40,038 bases of DNA from an uncultured Oscillospiraceae bacterium (GCA_944385665.1 CALWYB010000021.1:1-40038), one strand, 5' to 3'; positions 1 to 8,737 are shown, counted from the stretch's first letter. The notes: a model not told the origin generated them from the sequence alone. Program-made: numbers and translations.

Positions 1-1184
1 TTGTCCTCCACCAGCTTCAGCTCAGCCTCGGTGTCGGTGGGGAAGCGGTTGATGGCCACCACGCAGGGCAGGCCGTAGACCTTGGTGATGTTCTCCACAT
101 GGCGCAGCAGATTGGGCAGGCCCTTCTCCAGAGCCTCCAGATTTTCGGTGTTCAGGTCGGCCTTGGCCACGCCGCCGTGGTGCTTCAGGGCGCGGACGGT
201 GGCCACCATCACTACCGCATCGGGGGTGAGGCCGGCCATGCGGCACTTGATGTCCAGGAACTTCTCCGCGCCCAGGTCGGCGCCGAAGCCGGCCTCGGTG
301 ACGGCGTAGTCGCCCAGCTTCAACGCCATGCGGGTGGCCATGATGGAGTTGCAGCCGTGGGCGATGTTGGCGAAAGGACCGCCGTGGATGAAGGCGGGGG
401 TGCCCTCCAGGGTCTGGACCAGGTTGGGCTTGAGGGCGTCCTTCAGCAGGGCGGCCATAGCGCCGGCGGCCTTCAGATCTCCGGCAGTGACGGGCTTCTC
501 ATCGTAGGTGTAGCCCACGATGATGCGGCTCAAGCGCTCCTTCAGGTCGGTGATGGAGGTAGCCAGGCAGAGGACCGCCATCACCTCGCTGGCCACGGTG
601 ATGTCAAAGCCGTCCTCCCGGGGTACGCCCTGCATCCGGCCGCCCAGACCGTCCACAATGTTGCGCAGCTGGCGGTCGTTCATGTCCACGCACCGCTTCC
701 AGGTGATGCGCTTGACGTCAAGCCCCAGTGTGTTGCCCTGCTGGATGTGGTTGTCCAGCATAGCGGCCAGCAGGTTGTTGGCCGCGCCGATGGCGTGGAA
801 GTCACCGGTGAAGTGGAGGTTGATGTCCTCCATGGGCACCACCTGGGCGTAGCCGCCGCCGGCGGCGCCGCCCTTGATGCCGAATACGGGACCCAGAGAG
901 GGCTCCCGCAGAGCCACCAGGGCGTTTTTGCCCATACGGCGCAGGGCGTCGGCCAGACCCACGGTGGTGGTGGTCTTGCCCTCGCCGGCGGGAGTGGGGT
1001 TGATGGCGGTGACCAGGATCAGCTTGCCGTCGGGAGCTTTGGTCTCATTGAGCAGGCGGTAGTCGATCTTGGCCTTGTAGCGGCCATAGTACTCCAGGTA
1101 CTCCTCCGCCACGCCGGCGGTTTTGGCGATCTCGCCAATGGGCTTCATGGGGGTGCTCTGCGCGATTTCGATGTCGGTCATCAT
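1..1184 (-). CDS. fhs: Formate-tetrahydrofolate ligase, 5' part (cut by window edge)
   Basis: The enzyme joins formate to tetrahydrofolate at the cost of ATP, giving 10-formyl-THF for purines and one-carbon metabolism in the cytoplasm. About 394 codons are present, and the C-terminal part lies beyond the left edge. The protein begins [16 protein letters not shown] and carries the family P-loop [12 protein letters not shown], followed by [20 protein letters not shown] and later [16 protein letters not shown], all typical of FTHFS. The start is the first of two adjacent ATG codons, 10 nt after AAGGAG at 1195-1200. A ZTP riboswitch and terminator lie directly upstream, which fits a gene controlled by the folate/purine alarmone ZTP. 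Identification is secure. Confidence 0.96.
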   Translation of the reverse strand, partial: MMTDIEIAQSTPMKPIGEIAKTAGVAEEYLEYYGRYKAKIDYRLLNETKAPDGKLILVTAINPTPAGEGKTTTTVGLADALRRMGKNALVALREPSLGPVFGIKGGAAGGGYAQVVPMEDINLHFTGDFHAIGAANNLLAAMLDNHIQQGNTLGLDVKRITWKRCVDMNDRQLRNIVDGLGGRMQGVPREDGFDITVASEVMAVLCLATSITDLKERLSRIIVGYTYDEKPVTAGDLKAAGAMAALLKDALKPNLVQTLEGTPAFIHGGPFANIAHGCNSIMATRMALKLGDYAVTEAGFGADLGAEKFLDIKCRMAGLTPDAVVMVATVRALKHHGGVAKADLNTENLEALEKGLPNLLRHVENITKVYGLPCVVAINRFPTDTEAELKLVED

Positions 1185-1217
1185 AACACAATTTCTCCTT
1201 TGTCCGCGCCCTTTTAC

Positions 1218-1254
1218 AAAAAAAGGGCGCACCGGTTTTTGAATCCGTGCGCCC
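1218..1254 (-). terminator. Riboswitch-controlled intrinsic terminator upstream of fhs
   Basis: On the minus strand GGGCGCAC and GTGCGCCC form a strong stem, followed by seven T. The 5' arm of the stem (GGGC at 1251-1254) is also the 3' end of the aptamer's last helix. Aptamer folding and terminator formation are therefore mutually exclusive, as expected for a ligand-on switch. Confidence 0.88.
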
Positions 1255-1329
1255 AGACGGTCGGCATTGAGACGCTGAACGCGTCCGCTATACTTCATGT
1301 GGTACTCCACTTCCGTCAGTTGTATAGCT
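1250..1329 (-). promoter_or_regulatory. ZTP (pfl) riboswitch aptamer
   Basis: Read on the minus strand, helix P1 pairs GCTATAC (1322-1328) with GTATAGC (1287-1293). It encloses the conserved AACTGACGGAAGTGG core and the ACCACATGAAGT segment. A linker hairpin GACGC/GCGTC follows, then the conserved 3' element GCCGACCGTCTGGGC, which closes the pseudoknot domain. These blocks match my memory of the pfl/ZTP consensus almost exactly, and fhs is one of its standard target genes. Binding of ZTP (the folate-stress alarmone derived from AICAR) should prevent the overlapping terminator and switch fhs on. No covariance search was run. Confidence 0.92.
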
Positions 1330-1338
1330 TATATCATG

Positions 1339-1367
1339 AGTGTATCACACCTGCTCTGACCCGTCAA
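1339..1367 (-). promoter_or_regulatory. Sigma-A-type promoter of fhs
   Basis: The -35 TTGACG (1362-1367) and -10 TACACT (1339-1344) are separated by exactly 17 bp. The -35 box overlaps the stop codon of the upstream lysR gene. Transcription would start just before helix P1 of the riboswitch. Confidence 0.7.
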
Positions 1368-2308
1368 GGGTCGGACAGGGCAGAGCCCCGGTCAAACTGG
1401 CGGTAAAAGTCCTTGATGAGGGCGATAAAGGCCCGGGTGGCGGGGGAGAGGAAGCTGTTTTTCTTATAAACCACCGCCATGGGGCAGGTGAGGGGGGGAT
1501 CGCCCACCGTAAAGAAGGACAGGCGGTCCATGTAGGGGGTGCGGTGGAGACCGCTCTCCGGCAGGAAGGTAAAGCCCATGTTTTCCGCCACCAGGTTGAT
1601 GGCGGTGGTGTTGTTGGTGGTGGTGAGGATGTTCACCGGCTCCACGTTCTGCACATTAAAGGTGTTGTAGAGCAGGCGGGAGAGACGCCAGTCCTCCGGC
1701 AGCATCATCAGCCGCTCGTGCTCCAGCTGCCGCAGATCTCCGAAGGGGAGGGGGTCGGAGCAGGGACTGTCCAATCCCTGGACCAGAGGGTGGTCCTTGT
1801 GGGAGATGAGGAGGATGCGCTCGTGCATCACCAGCTCGTAGCTCAGGTCGGTGAGGTCGGTGGGGGTGTGCATCAGGCAGAAGTCGGTGACGCTGCTGGA
1901 GGCCAGGTTGCCCAGCTGAGGCACCGGAGCCTCGTGGAGGACCACCTGCACGTCGGGATATTTGGCGGCAAAGCGGGGGAGAATGTCGGGCAGCAGGGTG
2001 GAGCCCCGCCAGGTGGACACGCCGATGTGGAGCTGCTGGTGCTTCTGCTCCTGAAGCTGCTGCAGGTCGCTCTCCAGCTGGCGGTCCAGGTAGCTCTGCC
2101 GCTCCAGATAGGCGTGGAACAGCTCGCCCGCGGCGGTCAGGCGCAGCGGAGTGTGGGAGCGGTCCAGCAGGGTGACGCCCAGGTTGGCCTCCAGCTTGGC
2201 CAGATACTGGCTGAGATAGGGCTGGGAGAGATAGAGACGGTCCGCCGCTTTGGAGATGCTGTGCTCCTTGACGATGGTCAGGAAGTATTCTGGATTTTTG
2301 ACAAACAT
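1364..2308 (-). CDS. LysR-family transcriptional regulator
   Basis: This is a DNA-binding regulator of 314 residues, the normal LysR length. The N-terminal winged helix-turn-helix spans roughly residues 5-60 (ISKAADRLYLSQPYLSQYLA, then LEANLGVTLLDR). The rest is the substrate-binding co-inducer domain. The ATG start has AGGAGG six bases upstream. The gene lies between rpmB and fhs on the same strand, but fhs has its own promoter and riboswitch, so a shared role is not implied. The inducer and target genes cannot be told from the sequence. LysR proteins often act on a divergent neighbour, and none is present here. Confidence 0.93.
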   Translation of the reverse strand: MFVKNPEYFLTIVKEHSISKAADRLYLSQPYLSQYLAKLEANLGVTLLDRSHTPLRLTAAGELFHAYLERQSYLDRQLESDLQQLQEQKHQQLHIGVSTWRGSTLLPDILPRFAAKYPDVQVVLHEAPVPQLGNLASSSVTDFCLMHTPTDLTDLSYELVMHERILLISHKDHPLVQGLDSPCSDPLPFGDLRQLEHERLMMLPEDWRLSRLLYNTFNVQNVEPVNILTTTNNTTAINLVAENMGFTFLPESGLHRTPYMDRLSFFTVGDPPLTCPMAVVYKKNSFLSPATRAFIALIKDFYRQFDRGSALSDP

Positions 2309-2395
2309 AATGGGCCTCCTGTCGGGCTGCGAAAGGGAAACGGGCCGCTTAGCGCCGCCTTTTTAAAAATATCATATCATAAATCGACAAAAAAG

Positions 2396-2429
2396 AAAAT
2401 GTCCTGCGCCAACTGACGCAGGACATTTT
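2396..2429 (-). terminator. Terminator downstream of rpmB
   Basis: A perfect hairpin (AAAATGTCCTGCG / CGCAGGACATTTT, 8-nt loop) ends in a T-rich run on the minus strand. It lies between rpmB and the lysR start, so lysR needs its own promoter or readthrough. Confidence 0.85.
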
Positions 2430-2446
2430 ATCTTGCCATATACCAA

Positions 2447-2635
2447 TTACACAGCGCGGGTCACTTTACCGGAACGGAGGCATCTGGTGCAGACGTACAC
2501 GTGAGTGGGAGTCCCATTCACAATCGCCTTCACGCGCTTCACGTTGGGCTTCCAGGTGCGGTTGGAGCGGCGGTGGGAGTGGGAAACCTTGATACCGAAG
2601 GTGACGCCCTTGTCGCAGAATTCACATTTGGCCAT
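2447..2635 (-). CDS. rpmB: 50S ribosomal protein L28
   Basis: A large-subunit ribosomal protein of 62 residues starting MAKCEFCDKGVTFG. It has the family pattern SHSHRRSNRTWKPN and a C-terminal VCTRCLRSGKV. Two CxxC pairs (CEFC and CTRC) make this the zinc-binding C+ form of L28. The start was chosen at the ATG preceded by GAGGAGG about nine bases upstream. A longer in-frame extension of 12 codons lacks family resemblance. It is transcribed alone, between its own promoter (2688-2716) and a terminator (2396-2429). Confidence 0.97.
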   Translation of the reverse strand: MAKCEFCDKGVTFGIKVSHSHRRSNRTWKPNVKRVKAIVNGTPTHVYVCTRCLRSGKVTRAV

Positions 2636-2687
2636 GTTGCTTACCTCCTCGCTATGAGAGTACGCTTTCATAGAAGCATCGAATGGT

Positions 2688-2716
2688 ATTTTACCAGATT
2701 ATTTTGGAGAATGCAA
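2688..2716 (-). promoter_or_regulatory. Promoter of rpmB
   Basis: On the minus strand TTGCAT (2711-2716) and TAAAAT (2688-2693) are separated by 17 bp. They lie about 50 bp upstream of the L28 start codon. Confidence 0.75.
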
Positions 2717-2802
2717 GAGCTTTTTAAAAAAACTTGATTTTTTTCTGGATGGGCGGAAGGGGGAAAAAGTGCGGCCCGGGAGGGAGAAATTTTTCCCTGT
2801 GC

Positions 2803-2831
2803 TTGCGCGGGCAGGACAAATCAGGTATACT
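2803..2831 (+). promoter_or_regulatory. Promoter of hprK-glk
   Basis: TTGCGC (2803-2808) and TATACT (2826-2831) are separated by 17 bp. They lie 38 bp upstream of the hprK start codon. Confidence 0.75.
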
Positions 2832-2868
2832 AAAACCACTGTAATATGAAGCGCAAGGAGGAGACGAT

Positions 2869-3822
2869 ATGGCAGAGCATGGAAAAAATGTGAAGCTGGG
2901 TGAAATCATCCAGGAGTTCCAATTAGAGATCCTGAATCAAGGCCCCAACTATGAAAATGTCCCCCTGACCACGCTGGACGTGAACCGGCCCGGCCTGCCC
3001 CTGAGCGGTTTTTTTGAACACTTTGATGCCCGCCGCCTGCTGGTGATCGGCCTGACGGAGCATACCTACCTGTCCGGCATGGAGCCCCAGGCCCGGCTGG
3101 AGAGTTTTGACCGGCTGCTGGACTACCCGGTCCCCGGCCTGATCATCACCCGGGAGCTGGAGCCCTTCCCGGAGTGCATGGAGATGGCCGTCAAGCACGA
3201 GCGCACCGTGCTGCGCACCAAGGAGCACACCTCCGCCTTTATGAGCCGCCTCATCGGCAGCCTCTTTAACCACCTGGCGCCCCAGATCACTCGCTCCGGC
3301 GTGATGATGGAGATCTACGGTGAGGGCGTGCTCATCCAGGGCGAGTCGGGCGTGGGCAAGAGCGAGGTGGCCATTGAGCTCATTCAGCGGGGCCATCGGA
3401 TCATCGCCGACGACGCGGTGGAGATCAAGGCTACCAACCACGGGACCCTTCTGGCCACCGCCCCGGAGCTTATCCGCCACTATATGGAGCTTCGCGGCAT
3501 CGGTGTGGTGGATGTGCGCCGCCTGTTTGGTATGAGCGCCATCAAGACTGAGCAGGAGATCGACATGGTCATCAAGCTGGAGCCCTGGGATGACAATGCG
3601 GTCTATGACCGCTTGGGCCTGGAGGGGGCGGTGACCGAAATTCTGGGCGTGTCGGTGCCCTGTCTCACCATTCCGGTGAAGCCCGGGCGAAATCTGGCCA
3701 GCATCGTAGAGGTAGCGGCCATCAATAACCGGAACCGGAAGATGGGCCACAACGCGGCTCTGGAGCTGACCCAGAAGATGGACGCTCACTTTAAAAAACT
3801 CATGGAAGAGGGAGAACACTAA
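2869..3822 (+). CDS. hprK: HPr kinase/phosphorylase
   Basis: This bifunctional enzyme phosphorylates and dephosphorylates HPr at a regulatory serine, linking glycolytic flux to carbon catabolite repression. It has 317 residues, the usual length. The Walker A motif GESGVGKS is at residues 158-165, followed by the family signature RGIGVVDVRRLFG. The N-terminal domain (about 1-130) is the HprK_N fold. The ATG start has AAGGAGG upstream. Its stop codon is directly followed by the glucokinase start, so the two genes are co-transcribed. The HPr gene in this window (32844-33104) lacks serine at the aligned target site, so its real partner may be elsewhere. Confidence 0.97.
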   Translation: MAEHGKNVKLGEIIQEFQLEILNQGPNYENVPLTTLDVNRPGLPLSGFFEHFDARRLLVIGLTEHTYLSGMEPQARLESFDRLLDYPVPGLIITRELEPFPECMEMAVKHERTVLRTKEHTSAFMSRLIGSLFNHLAPQITRSGVMMEIYGEGVLIQGESGVGKSEVAIELIQRGHRIIADDAVEIKATNHGTLLATAPELIRHYMELRGIGVVDVRRLFGMSAIKTEQEIDMVIKLEPWDDNAVYDRLGLEGAVTEILGVSVPCLTIPVKPGRNLASIVEVAAINNRNRKMGHNAALELTQKMDAHFKKLMEEGEH

Positions 3823-4770
3823 ATGTATATCGGTATTGACGTAGGCGGCACCAACCTGGTAGCCGGTTTGGTGGATGAGAACGGCAAGATCCTGCACAAG
3901 GCCTCCTGCCCGGTGGATAAGAGCATGTCGGCGGAGGAGCTGACCCGGCAGCTGGCCAAGCTGTCCCTGCAGGCGGCCAAGGAGGCGGACTGCCCCCTCT
4001 CAGAGCTGAAGGCGGCGGGAGTGGGACTGCCCGGACTGGTGAACAACAAGACCGGCATGGTCATCAAGACCACCAATATGCCCTTCTACAACACCCCCTT
4101 CCGGGAGATTTTCCAGGAAGATTTGAAGATCCCCGTCTATCTGGGCAACGACGCCGACTGTGCCGCCGTGGGCGAGTACTGGGCGGGCTCTGCCAAGGGC
4201 TTTGATCCCGCCCTGGTCATCACTCTGGGCACCGGAATTGGCAGCGGCATGGTCCGGGGTGGTAAGCTGTATATCGGCCACGGCGGCGCCGGGATGGAGG
4301 CGGGCCACATGATCATCCACCCCAACGGGGTGCGCTGCGGCTGCGGCAACCTGGGCTGCTGGGAGCAGTACGGCTCCGCTACCGCCCTGATCCGGATGAC
4401 CCGGGAGGAGATGGAGTACAACCGGGACAGCCTGCTGTGGAAGCTGTGCGGCGGAGATGCCGGCAAGGTGGAGGGACGCACCACCTTCCAGGCGGTGCGT
4501 CAGGGAGATGTCGCGGCCCGGAAGGCGCTGGACCGGTATCTGGAGGAGCTGTCCATGGGCCTGATCAACCTGGTGAACGTGCTCTTCCCCGAGATCGTCT
4601 GCCTGGGCGGCGGCATCAGCAACGCCGATGACGACCTGCTCCTCAACCCCCTGCGGGAGATGGTGCACCGGTGCAGCTTCGACAAGAACCACCTGCCCCG
4701 CATCGAGCGGGCCAGCCTGGGCAACGACGCCGGTGTAGTGGGCGCCGCCATGCTGTGCAACATGTTCTGA
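3823..4770 (+). CDS. glkA: ROK-family glucokinase
   Basis: It phosphorylates glucose (or a related hexose) with ATP in the cytoplasm, feeding glycolysis. The protein has 315 residues. It starts MYIGIDVGGTNLVAGLVDE, the phosphate-binding DxGGT motif. It has the ROK signature near residues 130-190, ending in the zinc-binding CGCGNLGCWEQYGS. ITLGTGIGSG is the second phosphate-binding loop. The start codon abuts the hprK stop, and the end of hprK supplies GGAG. ROK proteins also include N-acetylmannosamine and allose kinases. The absence of an HTH domain and the general sequence favour glucokinase. Confidence 0.93.
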   Translation: MYIGIDVGGTNLVAGLVDENGKILHKASCPVDKSMSAEELTRQLAKLSLQAAKEADCPLSELKAAGVGLPGLVNNKTGMVIKTTNMPFYNTPFREIFQEDLKIPVYLGNDADCAAVGEYWAGSAKGFDPALVITLGTGIGSGMVRGGKLYIGHGGAGMEAGHMIIHPNGVRCGCGNLGCWEQYGSATALIRMTREEMEYNRDSLLWKLCGGDAGKVEGRTTFQAVRQGDVAARKALDRYLEELSMGLINLVNVLFPEIVCLGGGISNADDDLLLNPLREMVHRCSFDKNHLPRIERASLGNDAGVVGAAMLCNMF

Positions 4771-4798
4771 GATTCCCGTGCGGACCTGCGAGGTCTCC

Positions 4799-4840
4799 AC
4801 GCCCCGGCCGGAGCGAACCCTCCGGCCGGGGCGTATTTTG
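4799..4840 (+). terminator. Terminator after glkA
   Basis: A 15-bp perfect GC-rich stem (ACGCCCCGGCCGGAG with its complement, 6-nt loop) is followed by TATTTTG. It separates the hprK-glk unit from murB. Confidence 0.85.
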
Positions 4841-4883
4841 CCTCATAAAGTTTTTTGGCGCTATTCTATTTCAAAGGATAATT

Positions 4884-4892
4884 TGCTATAAT
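4884..4892 (+). promoter_or_regulatory. Extended -10 promoter of murB-rapZ-yvcK-whiA
   Basis: TGCTATAAT is a perfect -10 box (4887-4892) with the TGn extension. No good -35 box lies 17 bp upstream, which is typical of extended -10 promoters. It lies about 50 bp before the murB start. Confidence 0.7.
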
Positions 4893-4940
4893 ACATCTAT
4901 TAGGCATTCCGGAAAGACGTGGGATGTTTTGGAGGTCAAA

Positions 4941-5852
4941 ATGGATCGATTGGATCAGTTATATACCGATTTGACAAAGGGCTGCCCCGACCTGGAGCTG
5001 CTGAAAAACGAGCCCATGGCCCGGCACACCACCTTCCGCATCGGGGGCCCAGTGCCCCTCATGGCCCGGCCTGCCGCCGAAGAGCAGGTGGTTGCCTGTG
5101 TCAAGCTGGCCCGGGAGCGGGACGTGCCCCTGGTGGTGCTGGGCAACGGCTCCAATCTGCTGGTGGCCGATGAGGGCGTACAGGCTTTTGTGGTGGACAT
5201 GACGGGACTCAGCCGTGTGGAGCGCACCGGGGAGCGGGAAATTACCGCGGGAGCCGGGGTGACTCTGGCCCGGCTGGCCGCCTTTGCCGCGGGAGAGGGC
5301 CTTACCGGCCTGGAGTTTGCCAGCGGCATCCCCGGCACCCTGGGGGGCGGCGTTCTGATGAACGCCGGCGCCTACGGGGGGGAGATGGTGCAGGTGGTGC
5401 GCCGCACCCGGTACCTGACCCCGGAGGGGGCGGTAAAGGAGGCCGTGGGGGAGGAGCATGACTTCTCCTACCGCCACAGTGCCTTTTCCGGGGGAGAGTA
5501 TGTGATCCTCTCCTCGGTGCTGGAGCTGGAGCCGGACAACCCGGAGGACATCCGGGCGCGGATGGCCGAGCTGGCCCAGAAGCGGAAAACCAAGCAGCCC
5601 CTGGAGTACCCCAGCGCCGGGTCCATGTTCAAGCGGCCCAAAGGGTACTTTGCCGCCGCCCTCATTGAGCAGTGCGGCCTGAAGGGCTTTGCCGTAGGGG
5701 GAGCCCAGGTGTCGGAGAAGCACGCGGGCTTTGTGATCAACCGGGGCAATGCCACCTGTGGGGATGTGTTGTCCCTGGTAAAAGAGGTACAGCGCCGGGT
5801 GAAGGAGCAGACCGGTGTGGAATTGGAGATGGAGGTGCGCCGCCTGGGGTGA
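4941..5852 (+). CDS. murB: UDP-N-acetylenolpyruvoylglucosamine reductase
   Basis: This FAD enzyme reduces UDP-GlcNAc-enolpyruvate to UDP-MurNAc with NADPH, the second committed step of peptidoglycan synthesis. It has 303 residues, the short type II MurB of Firmicutes. Visible motifs are the FAD-binding VVLGNGSNLLV, then GIPGTLGGGVLMNAGAYGGE and the catalytic-serine segment PSAGSMFKRP. The ATG start follows GGAGG by five bases. It heads a cluster with rapZ, yvcK and whiA, the same association found in many Firmicutes, where YvcK and RapZ connect cell-wall precursor supply with central metabolism. Confidence 0.97.
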   Translation: MDRLDQLYTDLTKGCPDLELLKNEPMARHTTFRIGGPVPLMARPAAEEQVVACVKLARERDVPLVVLGNGSNLLVADEGVQAFVVDMTGLSRVERTGEREITAGAGVTLARLAAFAAGEGLTGLEFASGIPGTLGGGVLMNAGAYGGEMVQVVRRTRYLTPEGAVKEAVGEEHDFSYRHSAFSGGEYVILSSVLELEPDNPEDIRARMAELAQKRKTKQPLEYPSAGSMFKRPKGYFAAALIEQCGLKGFAVGGAQVSEKHAGFVINRGNATCGDVLSLVKEVQRRVKEQTGVELEMEVRRLG

Positions 5853-5909
5853 GAGCCGGGCAGCGCGGGGAGCCAGGCTCCCAGAGAGAGAAACCTGAGG
5901 TGTGTGTTT

Positions 5910-6770
5910 GTGGAATTTTTGATTATTTCCGGGCTGTCCGGGGCGGGAAAGAGCCGGGCGGCCTCGGTGATGGAGGATCTGGGCTATTTCTGCGTGGATA
6001 ACCTGCCCGTCCCCCTGATCCCTAAATTTGCCGAGCTGGGCATGGGGGGAAATGGAGAGTATGACCGGGTGGTACTGGTGACCGACATCCGGGGCGGCAC
6101 CAACTTTGAAGGGTTGTTTCAGGCGCTGGACCGGCTGAAGGATATGAAGTGCGGCTACCGCATTTTGTTTATGGACGCCTCGGACGCCACCATCATCAAG
6201 CGGTACAAGGAGACCCGGCGGGTCCACCCCCTGGGGGACGAGTGCGCATCCCTGGAGCAGGCCATCGAGCTGGAGCGGAAGGTCCTGGCCCCCGTGCGGG
6301 AGCGGGCGGACTGGGTGGTGGACACCACCGGCCTGACCCTGGGCCAGCTGCGCAGCAAGCTGCTGTCCCTGTTTTCCAAGGGAAAAGAGGAGGGGAAGAT
6401 GGAGGTGCACGTCATGTCCTTCGGCTTCAAGCATGGGGTGCCCATGGAGGCCGACCTGGTTTTTGACGTTCGCTTTCTTCCCAACCCCTACTACGTGCAG
6501 GAGCTGCGCAGTCTCACCGGCCTGGATGAGGGAGTGCGCAATTACGTGTTTTCCTCGCCCCAGAGCCACAAATTTTTAAAAAAACTCATTGATTTTGTTA
6601 CCTATCTGCTGCCCCGCTACGCCGAGGAGGGAAAGACCTCCCTGGTCATCGCCGTTGGCTGCACCGGAGGGCACCACCGCTCGGTGGCCATTGCCCACGC
6701 CCTGGCCCAGGCCATCGCCGGCCAGGGATTCCCGGTGAACGAGAGCCACCGGGACATGGGGCGCAACTGA
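5910..6770 (+). CDS. rapZ: RapZ/YvcJ nucleotide-binding protein
   Basis: This P-loop ATP/GTP-binding protein of the RapZ (YvcJ) family has about 286 residues. In E. coli it is an RNA-binding adaptor controlling GlmS, and in Bacillus YvcJ is linked to competence. The Walker A motif GLSGAGKS is at the N terminus. The conserved C-terminal domain carries SFGFKHGVP, DVRFLPNPYY and the CTGGHHRSV motif. The start is a GTG. I chose 5910, nine bases after TGAGG, over an in-frame GTG at 5904, which leaves only three bases. It sits 57 bp after murB and 23 bp before yvcK. Confidence 0.94.
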   Translation: MEFLIISGLSGAGKSRAASVMEDLGYFCVDNLPVPLIPKFAELGMGGNGEYDRVVLVTDIRGGTNFEGLFQALDRLKDMKCGYRILFMDASDATIIKRYKETRRVHPLGDECASLEQAIELERKVLAPVRERADWVVDTTGLTLGQLRSKLLSLFSKGKEEGKMEVHVMSFGFKHGVPMEADLVFDVRFLPNPYYVQELRSLTGLDEGVRNYVFSSPQSHKFLKKLIDFVTYLLPRYAEEGKTSLVIAVGCTGGHHRSVAIAHALAQAIAGQGFPVNESHRDMGRN

Positions 6771-6793
6771 CTTTGCCAAAGGAGGCACTTGTG

Positions 6794-7834
6794 ATGCTGG
6801 AAGCCATCCCCAACACCCAGCTGTGGGAGCGGGGGCCCAAGATCGTCGCCATCGGCGGCGGCACCGGCCTTTCCACCATGCTGCGGGGTTTGAAAAAGTA
6901 CACCAAAAATCTCACCGCCGTGGTTACGGTGGCCGATGACGGGGGCGGCTCCGGCATGCTCCGGCGGGACATCGGTATGCCTCCCCCCGGAGATATCCGC
7001 CACTGTATGGAGTCTCTGGCCAATACGGAACCTATCATGCAGCGCCTGCTCACCTACCGTTTTTCCGACGGCGTGCTGGCAGGCCAGTCCTTCGGAAACC
7101 TGATCCTGGCCGCCCTCAACGGGGTGACCGGCTCCTTTGAGGAGGCAGTGCGCCAGATGAGCCAGGTTCTGGCCATCACCGGCCAGGTCATCCCGGTCAC
7201 CAGCGCCGACGTGCAGCTGGAGGCGGTGTTTGAAAACGGAACCCGGGTGGTGGGGGAGTCCAAGATCTGCGACTTCAAAAAGCAGCAGGACTGCCGGATT
7301 CACCACGTGAACCTGATCCCGGAAAAACCACAGCCTCTGCCCTCCGCTCTGGAGGCCATCCGGGAGGCCGACCTGATTCTGCTGGGACCGGGGAGCCTCT
7401 ACACCAGCGTGATCCCCAACCTGCTGGTGGAAGGCGTGCCCCAGGCCATCGCCCAGTCGGACGCGCTGAAAATTTACATCTGCAACATTATGACCCAGGA
7501 CGGCGAGACCGAAGGGTACACCGCCGCCGACCATGTCCAGGCCCTGATGCACCACGGCGCGCCGGGCATGGTGGATCTGTGTCTGGCCAACTGTGCCCCC
7601 GTGCCGGAAAACCTGCTGGGCCGGTATGAGGAGGAGGGGGCCGTGCCCCTGGTGGTGGACAAGGAGCGCATTGCCGCCATGGGCCTGGAACTGGTGGAGC
7701 GGGCGGTGGCCCGGGATGAGGGGGACTTTGCCCGCCACGACCCGGATAAGCTGGCCGAGGCGGTGCTGGACATTTACCGCCAGCGTGCCATGCGCATCTT
7801 CCGGGGCAAGAACCGCTATATCATCGAGGAGTGA
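6794..7834 (+). CDS. yvcK: YvcK/CofD-like gluconeogenesis factor
   Basis: This is a UDP-sugar-binding protein of the YvcK family (346 residues). In Bacillus it is needed for growth on gluconeogenic carbon and for correct PBP1 localisation. It has the family N-terminal VAIGGGTGLSTMLRGLK, then TVADDGGGSGMLRRD and PPGDIRHC, and later LGPGSLYTSVIPNLLV. The ATG is eight bases after AAAGGAGG. A GTG three bases earlier is also possible. The stop codon overlaps the potential GTG of whiA (GTGA), indicating tight coupling in the operon. Confidence 0.95.
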   Translation: MLEAIPNTQLWERGPKIVAIGGGTGLSTMLRGLKKYTKNLTAVVTVADDGGGSGMLRRDIGMPPPGDIRHCMESLANTEPIMQRLLTYRFSDGVLAGQSFGNLILAALNGVTGSFEEAVRQMSQVLAITGQVIPVTSADVQLEAVFENGTRVVGESKICDFKKQQDCRIHHVNLIPEKPQPLPSALEAIREADLILLGPGSLYTSVIPNLLVEGVPQAIAQSDALKIYICNIMTQDGETEGYTAADHVQALMHHGAPGMVDLCLANCAPVPENLLGRYEEEGAVPLVVDKERIAAMGLELVERAVARDEGDFARHDPDKLAEAVLDIYRQRAMRIFRGKNRYIIEE

Positions 7835-7839
7835 ATACC

Positions 7840-8736
7840 ATGACCTTTGGAGGCGAGGTAAAAAACGAGCTGTGCCGGGGGGAGCTGCACCGCAAGTGCT
7901 GCGCCCAGGCGGAGGCCTACGGGGTGCTGCTCTACTGCAATACCTTCACCGGCGGGGAGGTGCGCATCGTCACCGAGCACGACGCCTTTGCCCAGCGGCT
8001 GCCCCTGCTGTTCAAAAAGGCCTTTAAACTCACCTTTGACCGCCTTCCCCAGGGGGAGGGAAAACATATTTTTTCCATTCAGGACCCCCAAAAATTACAG
8101 ACCATCCGCCAGACCTACGGGGCGGAGGGGGAGAGCGTGGCCCTGCACATCAACTTTGCCGTCCTGGAGGAGCCCTGCTGCCGCATGTCCTTCTTCCGGG
8201 GGGCGTTTTTGGCGGGGGGATCGGTGACCGACCCCAAGAAGGGTTACCACCTGGAGCTGACCACCTCCCACCAGAATGTGAGCCGGGAGATGCTGGCCCT
8301 GATGCGGGAGTGCGATTTCAACCCTAAGGCCGCCGCCCGGAAGGGGAACAGCGTCATCTACTTTAAACAGAGCGAGTACATCGAGGACTTCCTCACCGCC
8401 ATCGGCGCGCCGGTGTCCGCCATGGAGGTAATGAACGCCAAGCTGGAGAAAAACCTGCGGGGGAGCGTGAACCGCCGGGTCAACTGCGACGCGGCCAACC
8501 TGGACAAGGCGGTGGAGGCCGCCCAGAGCCAGCTGGAGGCCATCCGCAGTCTGGAGCGGCAGGGGCTGCTGGACAAGCTGCCCGACAAGCTCCAGGAGAC
8601 CGCCCGCCTGCGTATGACCTACCCGGAGGACACCCTCTCCCAGCTGGCCCAGCTGTGCGACCCGCCCATCACCAAGTCCGCCCTGAACCACCGCCTGCGC
8701 AAGCTGGTGGAGCTGGCCGGGAAAGAGAAATCCTGA
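7840..8736 (+). CDS. whiA: DNA-binding protein WhiA
   Basis: WhiA is a conserved Gram-positive regulator involved in sporulation septation in Streptomyces and in chromosome segregation and cell division in Bacillus. The 298-residue protein begins MTFGGEVKNELCR, as in the family. It has a degenerate LAGLIDADG homing-endonuclease-like domain (residues about 90-190, including FFRGAFLAGGSV) and a C-terminal helix-turn-helix with the signature LAQLCDPPITKSALNHRLRK. The ATG at 7840 is preferred. An in-frame GTG at 7831 overlaps the yvcK stop and would add three residues. Confidence 0.96.
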   Translation: MTFGGEVKNELCRGELHRKCCAQAEAYGVLLYCNTFTGGEVRIVTEHDAFAQRLPLLFKKAFKLTFDRLPQGEGKHIFSIQDPQKLQTIRQTYGAEGESVALHINFAVLEEPCCRMSFFRGAFLAGGSVTDPKKGYHLELTTSHQNVSREMLALMRECDFNPKAAARKGNSVIYFKQSEYIEDFLTAIGAPVSAMEVMNAKLEKNLRGSVNRRVNCDAANLDKAVEAAQSQLEAIRSLERQGLLDKLPDKLQETARLRMTYPEDTLSQLAQLCDPPITKSALNHRLRKLVELAGKEKS

Positions 8737-8737
8737 G

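Noticed and set aside
99-1406. Long plus-strand open frame opposite fhs
   Set aside because: It is the antisense shadow of fhs, whose minus-strand frame gives a clear family protein. The plus-strand product is low-complexity His/Gly/Gln and crosses the riboswitch.
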